DNA of 64,000 nucleotides from NCBI RefSeq assembly GCF_900323885.1, contig NZ_OOHJ01000023.1:1-64000 (forward strand), in the 5' to 3' direction. Positions 62,888 through 64,000 of this stretch are shown piece by piece. Source of the DNA: [Actinomadura] parvosata subsp. kistnae. Its GTDB lineage: Bacteria > Actinomycetota > Actinomycetes > Streptosporangiales > Streptosporangiaceae. Both the position numbers and the translations under genes were made by a program. Under the pieces are notes generated by a model. That model was not told where the DNA came from. It did no database searches and saw only the letters and a list, made by a program, of their open reading frames with translations. Each line of letters opens with the position of its first letter. Position 1 is the stretch's first letter.

Positions 62888-63724
62888 ATGCAGTTAAGCG
62901 TTGTCGCGGCCCGGCTCTCCGCTCTGCGCGCCGCGGCCAGGCTGTCGATGAAGTCCGCGGCCGACGCCGCGGGGCTCAACACCTCCACGATCTTCCGCAT
63001 CGAGCACGGGCTCGTGGCGCCGCGCGAGGCCACCGTGCGCACCCTCCTGGAGCTGTACGGGCAGGGCGAGCACACGGCCCGGCTGCTGTCGCTGCTGCGG
63101 GAGGAGCGGGTGCCCGGCTGGTACGACGCTCCCGGCGTGCCGCTGGCGCTGTCGGCGTTCCTGGAGATGGAGGACCAGGCGCAGATCATCTACACCTACT
63201 GCCCGCTGCAGATCCCGGCGCTGCTGCAGACCTCGGCCTACGCCCTGTCGGCCGCGCTGGCCGCGCTGCCCGCCGGGGCCACCTACGAGCAGGCCGCCGG
63301 CGCCGCCGACCTGGTGGCGGTGCGGCAGCGGGTGCTCGACCGGCACCAGGGGCCGCACCTGTGGGCGGTGCTCGACCGGGCGGCGCTGACCGATCCGCCG
63401 CTGGGACGGCCGGAGGACCGGCTCGCCCAGCTCGACGCGCTCGCCAAGGCGGCCAGGCAACCGCATCTGGCCGTGCAGGTGGCCCGGCCGGTCAGCGAGA
63501 GCGGCTACCTCTACCAGGGGCCGCCGTTCACGCTGCTGCGCTTCCCCGAGCGGGACCGGCCCGACGCGCTGGTGCTGCACCTGCTGCACGCGCCGGTCGT
63601 CATCGAGGACCGGCGGCGGGTCGAGGAGCACCAGCAGGCGTTCGCGCGGCTGTCGTTGTCGGCGCTGCCGGTGGAGTCCACCCCCGACGCGCTGAACGAA
63701 ATCCGCACCACCCTGCCGTGCTGA
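62888..63724 (+). CDS. XRE-type regulator with DUF5753
   Basis: A 278-residue actinomycete-specific DNA-binding protein. The helix-turn-helix is at about residues 5-60 (LSALRAAARLSMKSAADAAGLNTSTIFRIEHGLVAPREATVRTLLELYG); DUF5753 follows (about 90-270, IYTYCPLQIPALLQTSAYA, VAVRQRVLDR). These genes often sit beside a small DUF397 gene; none is found here. Tandem repeats begin right after its stop. Confidence 0.85.
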   Translation: MQLSVVAARLSALRAAARLSMKSAADAAGLNTSTIFRIEHGLVAPREATVRTLLELYGQGEHTARLLSLLREERVPGWYDAPGVPLALSAFLEMEDQAQIIYTYCPLQIPALLQTSAYALSAALAALPAGATYEQAAGAADLVAVRQRVLDRHQGPHLWAVLDRAALTDPPLGRPEDRLAQLDALAKAARQPHLAVQVARPVSESGYLYQGPPFTLLRFPERDRPDALVLHLLHAPVVIEDRRRVEEHQQAFARLSLSALPVESTPDALNEIRTTLPC

Positions 63725-63731
63725 GGTGCCA

Positions 63732-63780
63732 CCGTCAGTGCCGCCGTCAGTGCCGCCGGTCAGTGCCGCCGTCGGTGTCG
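63732..63780. repeat. Four tandem copies of a 12-base repeat after the XRE gene
   Basis: CCGTCAGTGCCG at 63732-63743 and 63744-63755, CCGGTCAGTGCCG at 63756-63768, CCGTCGGTGTCG at 63769-63780. The unit resembles the stop region of the reverse gene (CCGTCAGTGTTG at 63814). Confidence 0.85.
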
Positions 63781-63816
63781 CCGGCGGGTCACCTTGCCCT
63801 GCTGACCCCGCCCCCG

Positions 63817-64000
63817 TCAGTGTTGCTGGCGGAACTCGCCGGCGCGGCGCACGTGGTCGATCATGATGCGTTCGGCCGTGTCGGCGTCGCCCGACTCCAG
63901 GGCGGCCAGGATGCCCTCGTGCGCCTCCAGCTGGGCCTTGACCTGCGTCTCGTCGAGCCACAGTGACGCCTCGGCGGGCACGGGGAAGCTGTTGCGCACC
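63817..64000 (-). CDS. GntR-family regulator, FCD domain C-terminal part (5' end outside window)
   Basis: The last 60 residues of an FCD-type (FadR-like) ligand domain: WLDETQVKAQLEAHEGILAALESGDADTAERIMIDHVRRAGEF, with the conserved His pair (AHEGIL and DHVRRA) that binds metal or ligand. The DNA-binding part lies beyond the window. Reads on the reverse strand. Confidence 0.8.
   Translation of the reverse strand, partial: VRNSFPVPAEASLWLDETQVKAQLEAHEGILAALESGDADTAERIMIDHVRRAGEFRQQH

Noticed and set aside
1..64000. tRNA, rRNA, integrase, transposase or prophage signatures
   Set aside because: None seen in the window by reading; no inverted-repeat-bounded transposase gene and no cloverleaf with CCA-like end recognised.

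Overview
The window is GC-rich actinobacterial chromosome. It carries a Pup-proteasome locus (Dop, Pup, PrcB, PrcA, PafA, PafB, PafC), TatA/TatC, a HelY-type helicase, WYL and DUF5753 regulators, GTG starts and a perfect IdeR/DmdR iron box. This suggests a filamentous actinomycete, probably Streptosporangiales (Nonomuraea-like). The genus is an inference from style and gene order, not from a marker gene.

Layout. 1-3.0 kb: the 3' end of hypF, a diaminopropionate ammonia-lyase-like enzyme and an acyltransferase-3 membrane protein. 3.1-26.9 kb: the proteasome/pupylation region: dop, a small membrane protein (reverse), pup ending in Gly-Gly-Glu, an HNH nuclease gene, then a reverse-strand insert (dinB2-like polymerase plus a sugar ABC importer), prcB, prcA, a secreted protein, pafA, two FKBP lipoproteins, a SufR/ArsR-like regulator, DUF3291, DUF3866, pafB, pafC, a small membrane protein, tatA, tatC, a lipid kinase and helY. 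No Mpa/ARC ATPase is in the window. 27.1-34.8 kb: an M4 metalloprotease, a 38-residue Cys/Arg/Trp-rich peptide gene coupled to an ABC exporter, TetR, an RNB-domain ribonuclease, a STAS protein and a membrane-anchored unknown. 34.9-46.8 kb: a large membrane protein, an iron-regulated siderophore-interacting reductase, a secreted protein, a GH36 alpha-galactosidase, and a reverse four-gene operon (binding-protein-like, TelA, binding-protein/VWA hybrid, membrane protein). 47.0-58.5 kb: an ACT-domain membrane protein, then a nine-gene reverse operon (GH127 arabinofuranosidase, dipeptide-type ABC importer, prolyl-iminopeptidase-like hydrolase, aminopeptidase P-like enzyme, DapA-family lyase). 58.7-64.0 kb: a P-loop kinase, a divergent HxlR/tautomerase pair, a GntR/UTRA regulator, an MFS remnant, a HAD phosphatase, an unknown, an XRE/DUF5753 regulator and the end of a GntR/FCD regulator.

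Two systems stand out. The GH127 operon reads as a pathway that imports arabinosylated hydroxyproline glycopeptides (plant extensin fragments), trims the arabinose, cuts at proline/hydroxyproline and feeds a DapA-type enzyme such as the hydroxyproline-pathway deaminase. The small Cys/Arg/Trp peptide next to an exporter could be a new secreted cationic peptide or an attenuator leader.

Sequence quality: seven genes (HNH, dinB, sugar-ABC ATPase, SufR-like, the 33960 gene, the 45199-46280 gene, GntR/UTRA) are each repaired by adding one G/C to a short G or C run. I read these mainly as homopolymer undercalls rather than true pseudogenes, except that the HNH gene also seems to lack a piece. Short tandem duplications also recur at stop codons and gene junctions.
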